64,000 bases of DNA from Slackia faecicanis (GTDB lineage: Bacteria > Actinomycetota > Coriobacteriia > Coriobacteriales > Eggerthellaceae), in the NCBI RefSeq assembly GCF_003725295.1, contig NZ_QICB01000006.1, positions 42,478 to 106,477 of the forward strand, written 5' to 3'. The notes beneath the pieces are model-generated. The model worked only from the letters and a program-made list of their open reading frames with translations, was not told where the DNA came from and did no database searches. The translations under genes and the position numbers were made by a program. This document shows positions 18,192 through 27,102 of this stretch, one piece after another (positions within the stretch are counted from its first letter, which is position 1; every line of letters starts with the position of its first letter).

Positions 18192-19667
18192 TTAGAACGT
18201 GCCGAACATGTAGTCGAATTCTTCCTCGGCGGATTCTTCGTCGATCACCCAGGCATCGCCCTGCTTCTTGAAGTCGAACGCCGCGAAATACGTGGTCGTT
18301 TCGGCGGTTTCGGCCATAGTCTGGTTGAACAGCTCGGCCACCTTCGCCTTGGCATCGACATCGGACACCGTGCCCGCATCGATGGTCTGGCTGTAAGCCG
18401 CAACGGCATCGCCGAAGTTCATCAGGAACTGGAACGTGTCGCGCTCGGTGGTGTCGACATACACCGTGGCCGTGTCGCCTTCGACGAAAACGCTGTCGAT
18501 TTCATACGAGAAGTCGGTCAGAGCCCATTCGGCGAACGCTGCGGGATCGATGCCCATTTCAGCATACGTGGCTCCGAAATTCTGCTCGAAGGATTCGCCG
18601 TATTCTTCGGAAAGCTCGTCCTTGAACTTCGCATCCTTCGCGACGATGCCATCGAAAAGCACGGTGACCTGGTCGTATACGGCCTGCTGATCCTTGTCCA
18701 TATCGATCGCGTCGGCCGCCGAAGACCAGCTGGACGATTCGTTCGAAGACGAAACGTATGCGGGCGCGTCTTCATAAGCCTCATCGATCGACGACGCCAC
18801 GCTGTAGCCGAACATCATCACGGCCACCGTGAACACGATCATCAGTACCGAGAACACAATACCCAGGATGCCGCAGACCTTGCCGCCCGTAGCCTTGCCG
18901 CTATGGCCGAACATGCGCGTGGCCTTGCCGGCGAAGACAATGGCTACGATGCCCAAGATAATGCCGGCGATCGGAATGAATGAAAACACGATCGCCAGAA
19001 TGCCGCAGACCAAGGCAACCGTCGCCTTGTTGCTATTGCTGACGGGAGCATTCGGCGCCGGGGGCGGCGGATAGGCGCCCATAGGCGCGGCAGCGGGCTG
19101 GGGCGCGGGGCCGCCCGGCTGCGCGGGGGCTCCCATGGGCTGCGTCGGCGAGGCAGCGGGCGCAGACGCAGGAGCGGCAGCGGCCGCCTGCGGAGCGACC
19201 GGCGCCTTCGGGGCCGGCGGCACGGGCGCTGCGGCAGAAGCCGTAGGCTGGACGGGAGCTGCGGTCGACTCGACCGGAGCCGTTTTCGGAGCTGCGGGTC
19301 GAGTCGGCGCTTCGGCGGGCGCGGCCGAAGCCGCATCAGGCGCGCTCTTCGGAGCTGCAGGTTCCGTCGGCTTATCTGTGCGATCCGCAGGAGATTGCGG
19401 CGCGAACGCGGGATCTGCCTTCGGGGCTTCGGGCTGGACCGGCGCTTCCACAGGAGATTCCTTCGGGGCGGCAGGAGCCTCGATCGGCGCGGCCTTCGGG
19501 GCCGCAGGACCTTCAACCGGCGCGCTCTTCGGAGCCGCAGGCTCGGCCGACTCGTCTACAGAGCCGTCGACAGGTCCGTTTTTCTCGGGAGACTGCGCAT
19601 CAGAAGCGACGGAGCGGTCATCGTCGGAAGAAGGCTGCGGAGCCATCGGCGTGGTCTTGTCTTCCAT
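18192..19667 (-). CDS. Pro/Ala-rich membrane protein with DUF4190-like helices and a C-terminal globular domain
   Basis: 491 residues. The first about 235 residues are an Ala/Pro/Lys low-complexity region built from degenerate units such as APIEAPAAPKESPVEAP, followed by two to three hydrophobic segments (about 245-330) of the DUF4190 type (ALVCGILAIVFSFIPIAGII), and a 135-residue acidic C-terminal domain with a Tyr/Asp-rich surface that resembles the DUF5105-type domains of Gram-positive lipoproteins. Topology suggests the C-terminal domain is outside and the Pro/Ala tail inside, or the reverse. Ribosome site AAGGAGG precedes ATG 19667. Function unknown. Confidence 0.75.
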   Translation of the reverse strand: MEDKTTPMAPQPSSDDDRSVASDAQSPEKNGPVDGSVDESAEPAAPKSAPVEGPAAPKAAPIEAPAAPKESPVEAPVQPEAPKADPAFAPQSPADRTDKPTEPAAPKSAPDAASAAPAEAPTRPAAPKTAPVESTAAPVQPTASAAAPVPPAPKAPVAPQAAAAAPASAPAASPTQPMGAPAQPGGPAPQPAAAPMGAYPPPPAPNAPVSNSNKATVALVCGILAIVFSFIPIAGIILGIVAIVFAGKATRMFGHSGKATGGKVCGILGIVFSVLMIVFTVAVMMFGYSVASSIDEAYEDAPAYVSSSNESSSWSSAADAIDMDKDQQAVYDQVTVLFDGIVAKDAKFKDELSEEYGESFEQNFGATYAEMGIDPAAFAEWALTDFSYEIDSVFVEGDTATVYVDTTERDTFQFLMNFGDAVAAYSQTIDAGTVSDVDAKAKVAELFNQTMAETAETTTYFAAFDFKKQGDAWVIDEESAEEEFDYMFGTF

Positions 19668-19727
19668 GGTTCCTCCTTGCGGAACGCGGCGGCGCTTCCC
19701 CTGATCGATGCCGCCTTTTTCGCCCGT

Positions 19728-19750
19728 AGTATAGTGAAAAAACCCGATGG
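19728..19750 (-). promoter_or_regulatory. promoter of the Pro/Ala-rich membrane protein gene
   Basis: On the minus strand TATACT is preceded by a T-rich spacer (GGGTTTTTTCAC). The -10 box is good; a matching -35 box is not obvious. It is about 60 bases ahead of the start codon. Confidence 0.35.
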
Positions 19751-19793
19751 AAAACCCCTGATTTCCGCGATATTTCGGCAAGATGCCGTGAAC

Positions 19794-19819
19794 AAAAAAA
19801 ATGTCGCGTAGAGCGACAT
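19794..19819 (-). terminator. intrinsic terminator of the PQ-loop gene
   Basis: Seven-bp stem (ATGTCGC / GCGACAT, 5-base loop) followed on the minus strand by a run of eight Ts, 83 bases after the stop. Confidence 0.88.
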
Positions 19820-19901
19820 TCACCGGCATCTTTCAGCGTGCGCGGCCGCTTTGCCCGCAGAAACCGCGCACGCCTTCCATTCCGTAGGAAGCACGTCCGA
19901 C

Positions 19902-20192
19902 CTATGCGCGAACGAGCTTCTTTTCCGCATCCTTGTCCAGCTTCTTGTTGCGGAAATACACGGCCCAGTTCACGCCGAGGCACGCCAGGTTGAGGAAGTA
20001 CACGATCAACACCCAGTTGATGAGACCGGCGCAGAATTTCGCGCCGATGCCCGCCACGTAGCCCAGCGAGATAAGCATCAAGAACTGCCAACTGGTGCCC
20101 GCCGCCGTGCGTGCCTTATAGCTCTTGTAAGCATTCATCGGCCACGAAAGGCCGAAGCAGATCAGCATAACCGCTTCCAGGATTTCCGCCAT
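19902..20192 (-). CDS. PQ-loop/SemiSWEET-like small membrane protein
   Basis: 96 residues, three hydrophobic segments. The N-terminal FGLSWPMNAYKSYKARTAAG has the SWP + basic turn + R-T-A-x-G pattern of PQ-loop repeats, as in SemiSWEET sugar carriers that act as dimers of three-helix units. The proline is in the right place, but the second residue of the PQ pair is Met, so the transport function is not assured. Ribosome site AGAAGGGGG precedes ATG 20192 at a rather long spacing. Single gene with its own terminator. Confidence 0.7.
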   Translation of the reverse strand: MAEILEAVMLICFGLSWPMNAYKSYKARTAAGTSWQFLMLISLGYVAGIGAKFCAGLINWVLIVYFLNLACLGVNWAVYFRNKKLDKDAEKKLVRA

Positions 20193-20504
20193 CGTCCGTT
20201 TCCCCCTTCTTCGCCGGCGCCCCGCCCGCGATTCGAACACAAACCTGATTCATGGTAGCGGTACCGAGGGCCGCTGCCAAACGATATAGGACGAACAAGG
20301 GGCGAAACGGGGAGCATCCACAGGAACAGCGCGGCGGCGAAACACGCCGGAAACGAAGAAAACGAAAAAGCGGGCCCGAAAGCCCGCCGAAAGCATGGAG
20401 CACCGCAAGAAGAAAGAAGGGAGGAGGGGGGGGCGGCGCTCCGGGAGTCGATAGAAGCGACAAGGCACGCCGCCGCGCCGCAAATGACGCGGCGGCCGAA
20501 AAAC
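20193..20504. other. gene-free stretch with terminator and G8 run
   Basis: No gene seen. It holds the terminator of FAD reductase 1 and, at 20426-20433, a run of eight Gs in a purine-rich stretch, outside any coding region. Confidence 0.5.
20363..20387 (-). terminator. intrinsic terminator of FAD reductase 1
   Basis: Six-bp GC stem (GCGGGC / GCCCGC, 6-base loop) with TTTTTCGTTTTC on the minus strand, about 120 bases after the stop. Confidence 0.7.
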
Positions 20505-22232
20505 CTACATGTCCGCGACGACCTTCACCACGTGAAGAGCCTCGGTCATCGTGCGGCCGCAGGCGAAGCCGTGCAGCTGGTCGGGGTAGTTTCCGCTGAA
20601 CACGCTGCCCGAGCAATCGCCCACGGCGAAAAGACCGTCGATCACGTGGCCCTGCGTGTCGAGCGCCTGGCAGTCGGCATTAATGCGGATGCCGTCGATA
20701 GTGGTCAGCAGCGTGCCTCCCAGCGTGGCGCCGAAAAACGGCGGCGTGCGCAGCTCGGACAGGCGGTAAGCCTCCTTGAAGAAGTCGGTGTCTTCCTGGG
20801 CGTCGTAGAGCTCGTTATAGCGCTCGCACGTGGCCAGGAAGGTCTTTTTCGCCTCGGCGTCGAAGCCCAGCTTTTCGGCCAGCTCCTCGAGCGTGTCGGC
20901 CTTCTGCAGGCGGCCGTCTTCGAGCTGCTTCTGGAAGTATCCGTCCAGGTCGTAGGAACCGTCTTCCTTCTTGAACGCCTGCACGCCCATACGCGTTCCA
21001 GCCGAGCAGCCCAGCGTGTGGAAGCGCTGCACGTCCTCGCCGAAATTGCCGTCCCACACCGAGATGTAGGTGCCGTTCGGCTGCTGGGCGGCGGCATGCG
21101 GCAGATAGTCGTAGTCGGCCGATTCGTTGGCGAAACGCTCGCCCGCCATATTCACCTTCAAAAACGGCTGCGTGCCGGGGTTGAACTGGCCGTTGCTCGG
21201 GAACTGCGGATCGCCCGCCTCGATGCTTTCGGGCGTGTAGCCGGCCGGCGTCCCCGGAGCCACCAGGCCGCGGTCGAAGATCATCGTGGCGCTGGTAAGG
21301 TCTTTGGCGGCGCCCGCCCACATGGCGGCCTTGATACCCATGCCCTTATTATTCTGGTTGTAGCCCAACGCCGTGACGCTTTGCGCCGTGACGGGAGAAA
21401 GCGCCTTCACCATGGCGGGGTTGGCCGCATAGCCGCCGGTGGCGAGCATGACGCCCTTCTTGGCGTTCACCTGCACATAGCCGTTCTCGGTCTCGAAGAT
21501 GGCGCCGGTCACGCGGCCGCCTTCCTCGCGCACGAGCTTCGCCAGCAAGTGGCCGTAGGAAACCTCGTATCCCGCTTCGTTGATGTGCTTCTCGAACAGC
21601 ACATTGCGCTCTTCGATGCCTTTGCGGTCGCCGTTTTCGTCGGCATAGTGATGCTCGAACGGCGGCGTGTAAAACGACGTGCCGCCCATGCCGCCCGGCA
21701 TGTCGTTCTCGTCGGCGATCACCACCGCGCCGGCGGCGCTCATGATCCCGTCGACGAAGGCGAACATGTCGGCGGACTCGTCCATCCACATCTTGATCAA
21801 GCGCTGGTCGCAGTTGCCCGACGAATAGCGGACAATTTCGCCCATGAGGCGCTGGCGATCGACCGGCTCGCGATCGGCGAACGGAGGCGTGTCGAGCGCC
21901 GCGAACCAATGGCGCGTGGCGCCGACCTGCGTGCTGCCCTCGCACACCATGAAGTCGATGCCCCGGTCGGCCGCATAGGCGGCCGCGGCCATGCCGCCGT
22001 TGCCCGCGCCCACGATCAACAGGTCGCATTCCTTGGTTTCGGCGATGTCGGCGATTTCGGGGGCCTGCCCCAGCCAATCGGCCGTATCGGCGCCGGTCTG
22101 TGCCCCCTCGGGCGCGGCCTCCTTCGCGCCTTCGGCCTTCGACGGCGCGCAGCCCGCAAGGCCTGCGGCGGCCAAAGCGCCTACGCCAGCCATGCCTGCC
22201 AGAAAGCCGCGACGAGATACTTCTGCTGTCAT
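20505..22232 (-). CDS. Tat-exported FAD-dependent reductase, fumarate/urocanate reductase-like (reductase 1)
   Basis: 575 residues. The N-terminus has a twin-arginine motif (SRRGFLAG, Arg7-Arg8) and a lipobox LAGC ending at Cys28, so the protein is probably exported folded and lipid-anchored. After a linker comes the FAD-binding Rossmann motif LLIVGAGNGGMAAAA (71-85); the C-terminal part has DGLFAVGDCSGSVFSGNYPD, the end of the FAD-binding domain in fumarate reductase flavoproteins. No haem-binding CxxCH or FMN-binding motif is present, so electrons must come from a separate partner. The organic acceptor is unknown; I would not call it fumarate reductase. Start ATG 22232 follows AAGGAGGG. It faces away from the LuxR gene at 22590. 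Confidence 0.9.
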   Translation of the reverse strand: MTAEVSRRGFLAGMAGVGALAAAGLAGCAPSKAEGAKEAAPEGAQTGADTADWLGQAPEIADIAETKECDLLIVGAGNGGMAAAAYAADRGIDFMVCEGSTQVGATRHWFAALDTPPFADREPVDRQRLMGEIVRYSSGNCDQRLIKMWMDESADMFAFVDGIMSAAGAVVIADENDMPGGMGGTSFYTPPFEHHYADENGDRKGIEERNVLFEKHINEAGYEVSYGHLLAKLVREEGGRVTGAIFETENGYVQVNAKKGVMLATGGYAANPAMVKALSPVTAQSVTALGYNQNNKGMGIKAAMWAGAAKDLTSATMIFDRGLVAPGTPAGYTPESIEAGDPQFPSNGQFNPGTQPFLKVNMAGERFANESADYDYLPHAAAQQPNGTYISVWDGNFGEDVQRFHTLGCSAGTRMGVQAFKKEDGSYDLDGYFQKQLEDGRLQKADTLEELAEKLGFDAEAKKTFLATCERYNELYDAQEDTDFFKEAYRLSELRTPPFFGATLGGTLLTTIDGIRINADCQALDTQGHVIDGLFAVGDCSGSVFSGNYPDQLHGFACGRTMTEALHVVKVVADM

Positions 22233-22589
22233 ACCGGATCCCTCCTTGACGTTCTTCCCCCGCAACGGCGAAGCGGCCCTTGTTTTCCGCCCGTCCGCCG
22301 CTCGCACGCCTCGCGCATCCGGCGCCCGCCGCCATGTCGAATGCATCGCAGGCGCGCCGAAGCCGGACGCGTTTCGTGCGAACGGCGAACGGAAAGCCGT
22401 CGCGAAACTCGCCCCACCTTAAGGCCCGAAAGCCGCGGCGTCACTTCCCCTGCCAGGGGCATTCTCCAAGAAATGCCTGATGAAGCGCGTCACCCCGACG
22501 GGGGTATCTTGCATGGGAGCCCGAATGGGACCCCTGGTGCGGCCGAAAAACCCATACAATGGTCCGTGGATAACAGGAGGGGATATCCG
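22233..22589. promoter_or_regulatory. divergent control region of reductase 1 and its LuxR gene
   Basis: 357 bases without a gene. Two perfect dyads lie in it: CCCCTG-C-CAGGGG (22447-22459) and CCCC-GAC-GGGG (22493-22503). They are candidates for LuxR-type operators, but no binding motif is known for this regulator and no clear -35/-10 pair was found. Confidence 0.4.
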
Positions 22590-24032
22590 ATGCGAAACAT
22601 CAAGGGAAAGCGGGCATTCGCATGCGCCCTTGCCGCCGTGGTGCTCATGGGCGTGTACGGCTGGATCCAAAACAGCGTGCTATTTCCGCGCTTCGCGGAG
22701 TTCTTCCCCATCGGAAGAGAAATCGACACGGCCGCCCGCGCGCTGCTCTATATAGGCGTGGCCGTACTGGCGAGCAAACGCCCCGCCCTGCTCGACGCGA
22801 AGACCGTCGCCGCCGTGAGCGCGGTGGCCACGGCAAGCTCGACGGCGCTGCTCTACGCCGCCGTCGTTTTGCAATCGACCGCCATGGCCACGGCGGGCAT
22901 CCTGTTCTTCGAATTGGGCCACATCTGGGCCGTCGTGTTCTACGGCCTTGCCATCTGCCTGCTGCCCACATCGCGCCACACCGCGCTGGCCGCGGCCTTC
23001 GGCATCGCCGCAAGCGACCTGGTCGAGCAGCTGATCGGCATTCTGCCGCTCGAAGCGGGATTGGCGGCCATGGCGGCGCTCCCCCTTGCGGCGCTCGCCC
23101 TGTCGTGGGCGCCCGCATCAGGATTCATGACGCGCATGCAGCATGCCTCGTCGCCATCTGACCTCGAGATATCCCACCCGCGCGCATTCCTCAAGCCCAC
23201 CAACGCGCTGTTCGCCTGCATTCTGGTGTTCAGCATCGCCTCGGGCTATGCTCTCACCTTCAACGAAGTGGGCAACGCGCCCAACATCAGCCCCGTAGAA
23301 TGGGCGGTGCTTCTTGCCGTCGCCGTGACGATCGCGCTCGTGCGCAAGCCGGGCGGCGAAGACGCGCTGTTTTCGTTTTCGGTGCTGCTGGTCATCGCGG
23401 GCTTTCTGGCGGCGCCGTTCACGTTCGAGGGCGACGCCGCGACGGCCAACGCCTTGCTGCGCATCGGCCGCAACTGCTTCGACATTCTTCTGTGGATGAC
23501 CGTGGCCGCGATCGGCAAGCAGAACCCCTTCGCGCTCATGATCGCCTTGGGCCTGGCCAACGCCGCGCGCGCCCTGGGCACCATCGTGGGTGCCGTGGCG
23601 GGCCATGCCGTTAACGACATGATGCCTTTGGGCGGCCAAGAAGCCCAGGCCATCACCGCCTGCGCCCTGTTCGTGTTCGTCGCATTCCTCTGGCTGGGCT
23701 TCAGGGGCTTCAGCTTCGAGCAGACGATCAACGCCGTGGAAACCCCGCGCGTTCCCACCTGCGAAGAGAAGCGCGAAGAATCGTTCGACGAGAAATGCAC
23801 GGCAATCGGAAAGGCGCACGGCCTGACGGAGCGCGAGACCGAGATCTTTCTTTGCATGGCCCACGGACGCAACGTGGGCTTCATCCAGGAGCACTTCGTC
23901 ATATCGCGCAACACCGTAAAGACGCATGTGAAGCGCATCTACAAAAAGCTCGACGTGCACTCGCAGCAGGAGCTGATCGACCTGGCCGAAAGCGGCGAAG
24001 CCGACAGAAGCCGCCGCGAGACGGCGCAATAA
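22590..24032 (+). CDS. membrane-spanning LuxR-family transcriptional regulator (partner of reductase 1)
   Basis: 480 residues. About twelve hydrophobic segments (residues 8-385) are followed by a charged linker and a C-terminal LuxR-type helix-turn-helix (about 405-460: GLTERETEIF, then the recognition helix SRNTVKTHVKRIYKKL). This one-component layout, a membrane sensor fused to a DNA-binding domain, is common in Eggerthellaceae next to reductase genes. The membrane part probably senses the substrate or redox state; the ligand is unknown. A strong AGGAGGGG site precedes ATG 22590. Divergent from reductase 1, so it is probably its regulator. Confidence 0.9.
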   Translation: MRNIKGKRAFACALAAVVLMGVYGWIQNSVLFPRFAEFFPIGREIDTAARALLYIGVAVLASKRPALLDAKTVAAVSAVATASSTALLYAAVVLQSTAMATAGILFFELGHIWAVVFYGLAICLLPTSRHTALAAAFGIAASDLVEQLIGILPLEAGLAAMAALPLAALALSWAPASGFMTRMQHASSPSDLEISHPRAFLKPTNALFACILVFSIASGYALTFNEVGNAPNISPVEWAVLLAVAVTIALVRKPGGEDALFSFSVLLVIAGFLAAPFTFEGDAATANALLRIGRNCFDILLWMTVAAIGKQNPFALMIALGLANAARALGTIVGAVAGHAVNDMMPLGGQEAQAITACALFVFVAFLWLGFRGFSFEQTINAVETPRVPTCEEKREESFDEKCTAIGKAHGLTERETEIFLCMAHGRNVGFIQEHFVISRNTVKTHVKRIYKKLDVHSQQELIDLAESGEADRSRRETAQ

Positions 24033-24120
24033 ACCGCCGCGGCGAGCTCAGGTGACGGGCGGCCCGAAAAACCCTCGCGATGTCGCCCTATCGCAATTTT
24101 CTGCACATTTTTTGCCGAAA

Positions 24121-24158
24121 ACAAGCAAGGCCCGCCGTTCGATCGCGGCGGGCCTTGC
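24121..24158 (-). terminator. terminator of the first APC permease
   Basis: Thirteen-bp perfect stem (GCAAGGCCCGCCG / CGGCGGGCCTTGC, 8-base loop); minus-strand tail TTGTTTTC. It lies 39 bases after the permease stop and between convergent genes, so it may also end the LuxR transcript. Confidence 0.75.
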
Positions 24159-24196
24159 GGCGCGTGTATGCGTTTGTTCAAACGTGCTTCGACGCG

Positions 24197-25597
24197 TTAC
24201 ACATCAAGATGCTTGAACGCCTCGGGAACCTCCTTGAAGCCCTTCGATTTCACCACCAGGATGATGAAGCCGATGACGAACCAGGTGATGCCCATGATGT
24301 AGGTCATGGTCTGGAAGCCGGTGAACACGTAGGCCAGGATGATGATGCCGATCCAGGGGCAGATCAAATATTTGACCCAGTCGCCGAACGTCTTGCGCTT
24401 GCCCTCCTTGATGAAGAAGAACCAGAACACCGAGAAGTTCAGCATGATGAACGATGCCAGGGCGCCGAAGTTGACCAGCGTGGCAAGATCGGCCATGCCC
24501 AGGATGGCGACGAGCACCAGCGCGACGACGCCGATGAAGATCGAACCGACCCAGGGGGTCTTGTACTTGGGATGAACCTTGCCGAAGATGCTCGGGATAA
24601 CCTTGTCGCGGCCCATGGAGTACAGCAGGCGCGAGGCGGCGAGCTGCGCGTTCATGATGTTGGCAATGCCGATGGCCACGATGTTGATGACCAGCATGAT
24701 CTTCATGAAGATATCGCCGCCGATAAGCTGGCAGCCGTAGAAGAACGCGTTGTTGGCGTGCTCCTCGGACCAGGAAGCCCAGTCGGGCTGGACCAACGAG
24801 GCGATATAGGTCTGGGCGACGAAGCACACGATGATGATGCCCAAGGCGATCAGGATGCCGCGACCGATGTTTTTCTCGGGGCGCTCGGTCTCTTCGGCCA
24901 GCGTAGAGATGCCGTCGAAGCCGAGGAAGTTCAGGGCCGCGATGGAGATGCCTGCGGCCAGGAAGCTCGGGGTGACCTCTTCAGGCTGCCACACGGGGTC
25001 CATATTGAACTCGCCCGTGCCGCCGCCGCCCAGGATGAAGTTGCAACCCAGGGCAACGAAGGCGATGACTGCGATGATTTCAACGGCGAAGATGACGAAG
25101 TCGATGCCGCGGGTCAGCGAAACGCCGCGGATATTGACGAACGTGTTGAAGGCTACGAACACGATGACCCACAGCCACCAGGGGCTTCCAGGAACAAGCA
25201 TGACGCCCCAGTTCGCCACCATGGTGTAGAGCAGCGCCGGGGTGATGCAGTAGTCAAGCAGGATCAGCCAGCCGGACATGAAGCCCGCATGGGGGTTCAG
25301 GCCGCGCTGCACGTAGGAATACACCGAGCCCGCAATGGGGAACCTGCCGCTCATGCGAACATAGCTCAAAGCCGTGAATCCGATCGCCACGAAACCGACC
25401 AGGTAGACCAGGGTAGACATGCCCAAGCCCTGCTGCTGCACCAGGCCCCAGATCGAATGCGGGGCGATGATGACCATGAACAGAACGCCGTACAGAACGA
25501 CGTCCCAAAGACCCATGCCGCGGCGCAATTCCTGCTTGTAGCCGAATTGCTCGAGCGATGCGTTCGCGCCCTTGGCCTTTGCTTCGGTCTCTGCCAT
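24197..25597 (-). CDS. APC superfamily amino-acid permease
   Basis: 466 residues with about twelve membrane segments. GRFPIAGSVYSYVQRGLNP in helix 2-3 and LAEETERPEKNIGRGI between helices 6 and 7 are strong APC family marks. The ETERPEKN loop is typical of the amino-acid/polyamine branch. Substrate not known; the neighbouring formamidase suggests an amide, urea-like or amino-acid substrate, but this is guesswork. The ribosome site GAAAGAGG precedes ATG 25597. A 12-bp hairpin lies in the 5' leader. Confidence 0.9.
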   Translation of the reverse strand: MAETEAKAKGANASLEQFGYKQELRRGMGLWDVVLYGVLFMVIIAPHSIWGLVQQQGLGMSTLVYLVGFVAIGFTALSYVRMSGRFPIAGSVYSYVQRGLNPHAGFMSGWLILLDYCITPALLYTMVANWGVMLVPGSPWWLWVIVFVAFNTFVNIRGVSLTRGIDFVIFAVEIIAVIAFVALGCNFILGGGGTGEFNMDPVWQPEEVTPSFLAAGISIAALNFLGFDGISTLAEETERPEKNIGRGILIALGIIIVCFVAQTYIASLVQPDWASWSEEHANNAFFYGCQLIGGDIFMKIMLVINIVAIGIANIMNAQLAASRLLYSMGRDKVIPSIFGKVHPKYKTPWVGSIFIGVVALVLVAILGMADLATLVNFGALASFIMLNFSVFWFFFIKEGKRKTFGDWVKYLICPWIGIIILAYVFTGFQTMTYIMGITWFVIGFIILVVKSKGFKEVPEAFKHLDV

Positions 25598-25643
25598 TTG
25601 ACACCTCTTTCATTTCCGAAGACATGCTTTCATCAGGCGCGAT

Positions 25644-25679
25644 CGAAGCCGGATGCCACGCGGGAATCATCCGGCTTCG
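25644..25679 (-). promoter_or_regulatory. hairpin in the leader of the APC permease
   Basis: A 12-bp perfect stem (CGAAGCCGGATG / CATCCGGCTTCG, 12-base loop) 46 bases ahead of the permease ATG. It has no U-run on the minus strand, so a leader element or a 5' stability hairpin is more likely than a terminator. On the plus strand it is followed by TCTTGTCTG. Confidence 0.4.
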
Positions 25680-25790
25680 GTCTTGTCTGATTTTGTCGAT
25701 GCCGTGAAGTTTATCACTGCACCGCGCTAAAGCGACATCAGAAACGGCGGTAAAAAACGCTCACGGAACAAGAACGGCAAACGGCTGTTC

Positions 25791-25821
25791 AGGGGCGGCA
25801 AACGGTGCCTTCGCCGCCCCT
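25791..25821 (-). terminator. hairpin directly after the formamidase gene
   Basis: Nine-bp perfect stem AGGGGCGGC / GCCGCCCCT with a 13-base loop, 26 bases after the formamidase stop. The U-run is on the plus strand, so as a minus-strand terminator it is weak. Confidence 0.35.
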
Positions 25822-25846
25822 TTTCCACACGGTTTCGCGACCTCGT

Positions 25847-26749
25847 TTACGGACGCGGAACAAGCGGCGCGAACTGCGGCAATTTCGGCGTGCCGATGCG
25901 CAGCGACAGCTGCACCTCGCACGGCTCGCAGCCCTGGCTGATTTCGACGTCGGAGCGGATGGACATATACATATAGGTTTCCACCGCGTCCCAGCCGGTC
26001 ACGGCCATCAGCAAGCGCTGCATTTCCTTGGATCCGTTCATCAGGGCCTCGTCATATTTCGGGGCGCTGGCGTTGACGTACCACTTGTCCTTGGTCTCGA
26101 GCACGGGCCAATGAAGCTCGAAGTTCTTCACCAGCTGCACCTTCACCGTGATTTCCGCGGGAATCTCGATGCCGGTGCCGCACAGCTCGCCGTCGCCCAT
26201 GGCGGCGTGCACGTCGCCCATCTGCAGCAGGGCGCCAGGCACGCGCACGGGGAAATACAGGCGCGCGCCGCGGGTGATGAGCTTGTTATCCATATTGCCG
26301 CCGTGAGCGCCTACGAAGCCGTCGATCACGTCGTCGCCGTCGGGCGCCGTGCCGATCACGCCCACCATGGGATCGATCGGGAACTTCACGCCGTTGAAAT
26401 CGGCCATGCCGTCGACGATCTTGACCTTCTTCGTACGATAGTCGGTTCCTTCGAACAGCGGGCCGCAATGGTCATCGGTGGCCACAGTGCCTTCGTCGGC
26501 CACATCGATTTCGTAAATATCCACCACCAGCACGTCGCCGGGCTCGGCGCCTTCGATGTATACGGGGCCTGCGGCCGGATTGGCGAATCCGTACGTGTAA
26601 TCAAGATCGGCCATGGTGGTGCTCTCGTCAGGAATGCGGTTGCTGAAGCAATCCTTCGTGACGAACTTCAGAAGCTCGCCCGGTTTCGCCGTGGCGCACG
26701 GCGAGTTGTCCTTGGAAAACGCGTAGACCTGTTCTTCGATGACCTGCAT
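25847..26749 (-). CDS. acetamidase/formamidase family protein
   Basis: 300 residues of the FmdA/AmdA family, which cleaves formamide, acetamide and related amides to ammonia and the acid. Visible family marks are AEPGDVLVVDIYEI (about 68-81), DDHCGPL and GAHGGNMDNKLI (about 147-158), with the metal-binding-type His in GAHGGN. Short for the family (often about 300-400), as in other short forms. No signal peptide. Start ATG 26749 follows AAAGGGG. It lies upstream of the APC permease in the same direction, with a 249-base gap. Confidence 0.88.
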   Translation of the reverse strand: MQVIEEQVYAFSKDNSPCATAKPGELLKFVTKDCFSNRIPDESTTMADLDYTYGFANPAAGPVYIEGAEPGDVLVVDIYEIDVADEGTVATDDHCGPLFEGTDYRTKKVKIVDGMADFNGVKFPIDPMVGVIGTAPDGDDVIDGFVGAHGGNMDNKLITRGARLYFPVRVPGALLQMGDVHAAMGDGELCGTGIEIPAEITVKVQLVKNFELHWPVLETKDKWYVNASAPKYDEALMNGSKEMQRLLMAVTGWDAVETYMYMSIRSDVEISQGCEPCEVQLSLRIGTPKLPQFAPLVPRP

Positions 26750-27102
26750 GCGTCATTCCCCTTTCGAATATCGTCGGCAGACGCGGCCGTCATGCCCCTT
26801 GCGTGCGGCCGCATGGTTTCGATGCCACTATCACACAAGCGCATGCGAAAGCGCGCGGCGGATTTACCAGCGATCGTTTTCATCCGCGAACGCCGCCGAC
26901 GGCCCGAACGGCACCGCGTGCAACTTCTCGAGCCCGGAGCGCGAACTATGCGCCACAACAGGGCGAGCCGGGGCCGTTTCTGCAAAATCCCAGGAAAACC
27001 TCGGTGTCGGATCGGTAACGCTCGGCGATGGCATCACCTGCACGCAACCTGCATACCTACAATGCATCCTGTCACGAAATCATCAGACAGGAGGTGAGCG
27101 GC
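26750..27102. other. divergent spacer between formamidase and the TIM-barrel-like gene
   Basis: 353 bases, no gene. TACAAT at 27057-27062 could be a -10 box for the plus-strand gene. The 6-bp stem CCTGTC/GACAGG (27068-27073 with 27086-27091) overlaps the start of that gene's AGGAGG site and could affect translation. Confidence 0.35.

Noticed and set aside
20426..20433. G8 run as a phase-variable promoter
   Set aside because: It lies downstream of reductase 1 and is not in a promoter or coding region that I can see.
20505..22232. Calling reductase 1 a true fumarate reductase (frdA)
   Set aside because: The family also holds urocanate, cardiac-glycoside and other acceptor reductases, and active-site residues could not be decided by eye.
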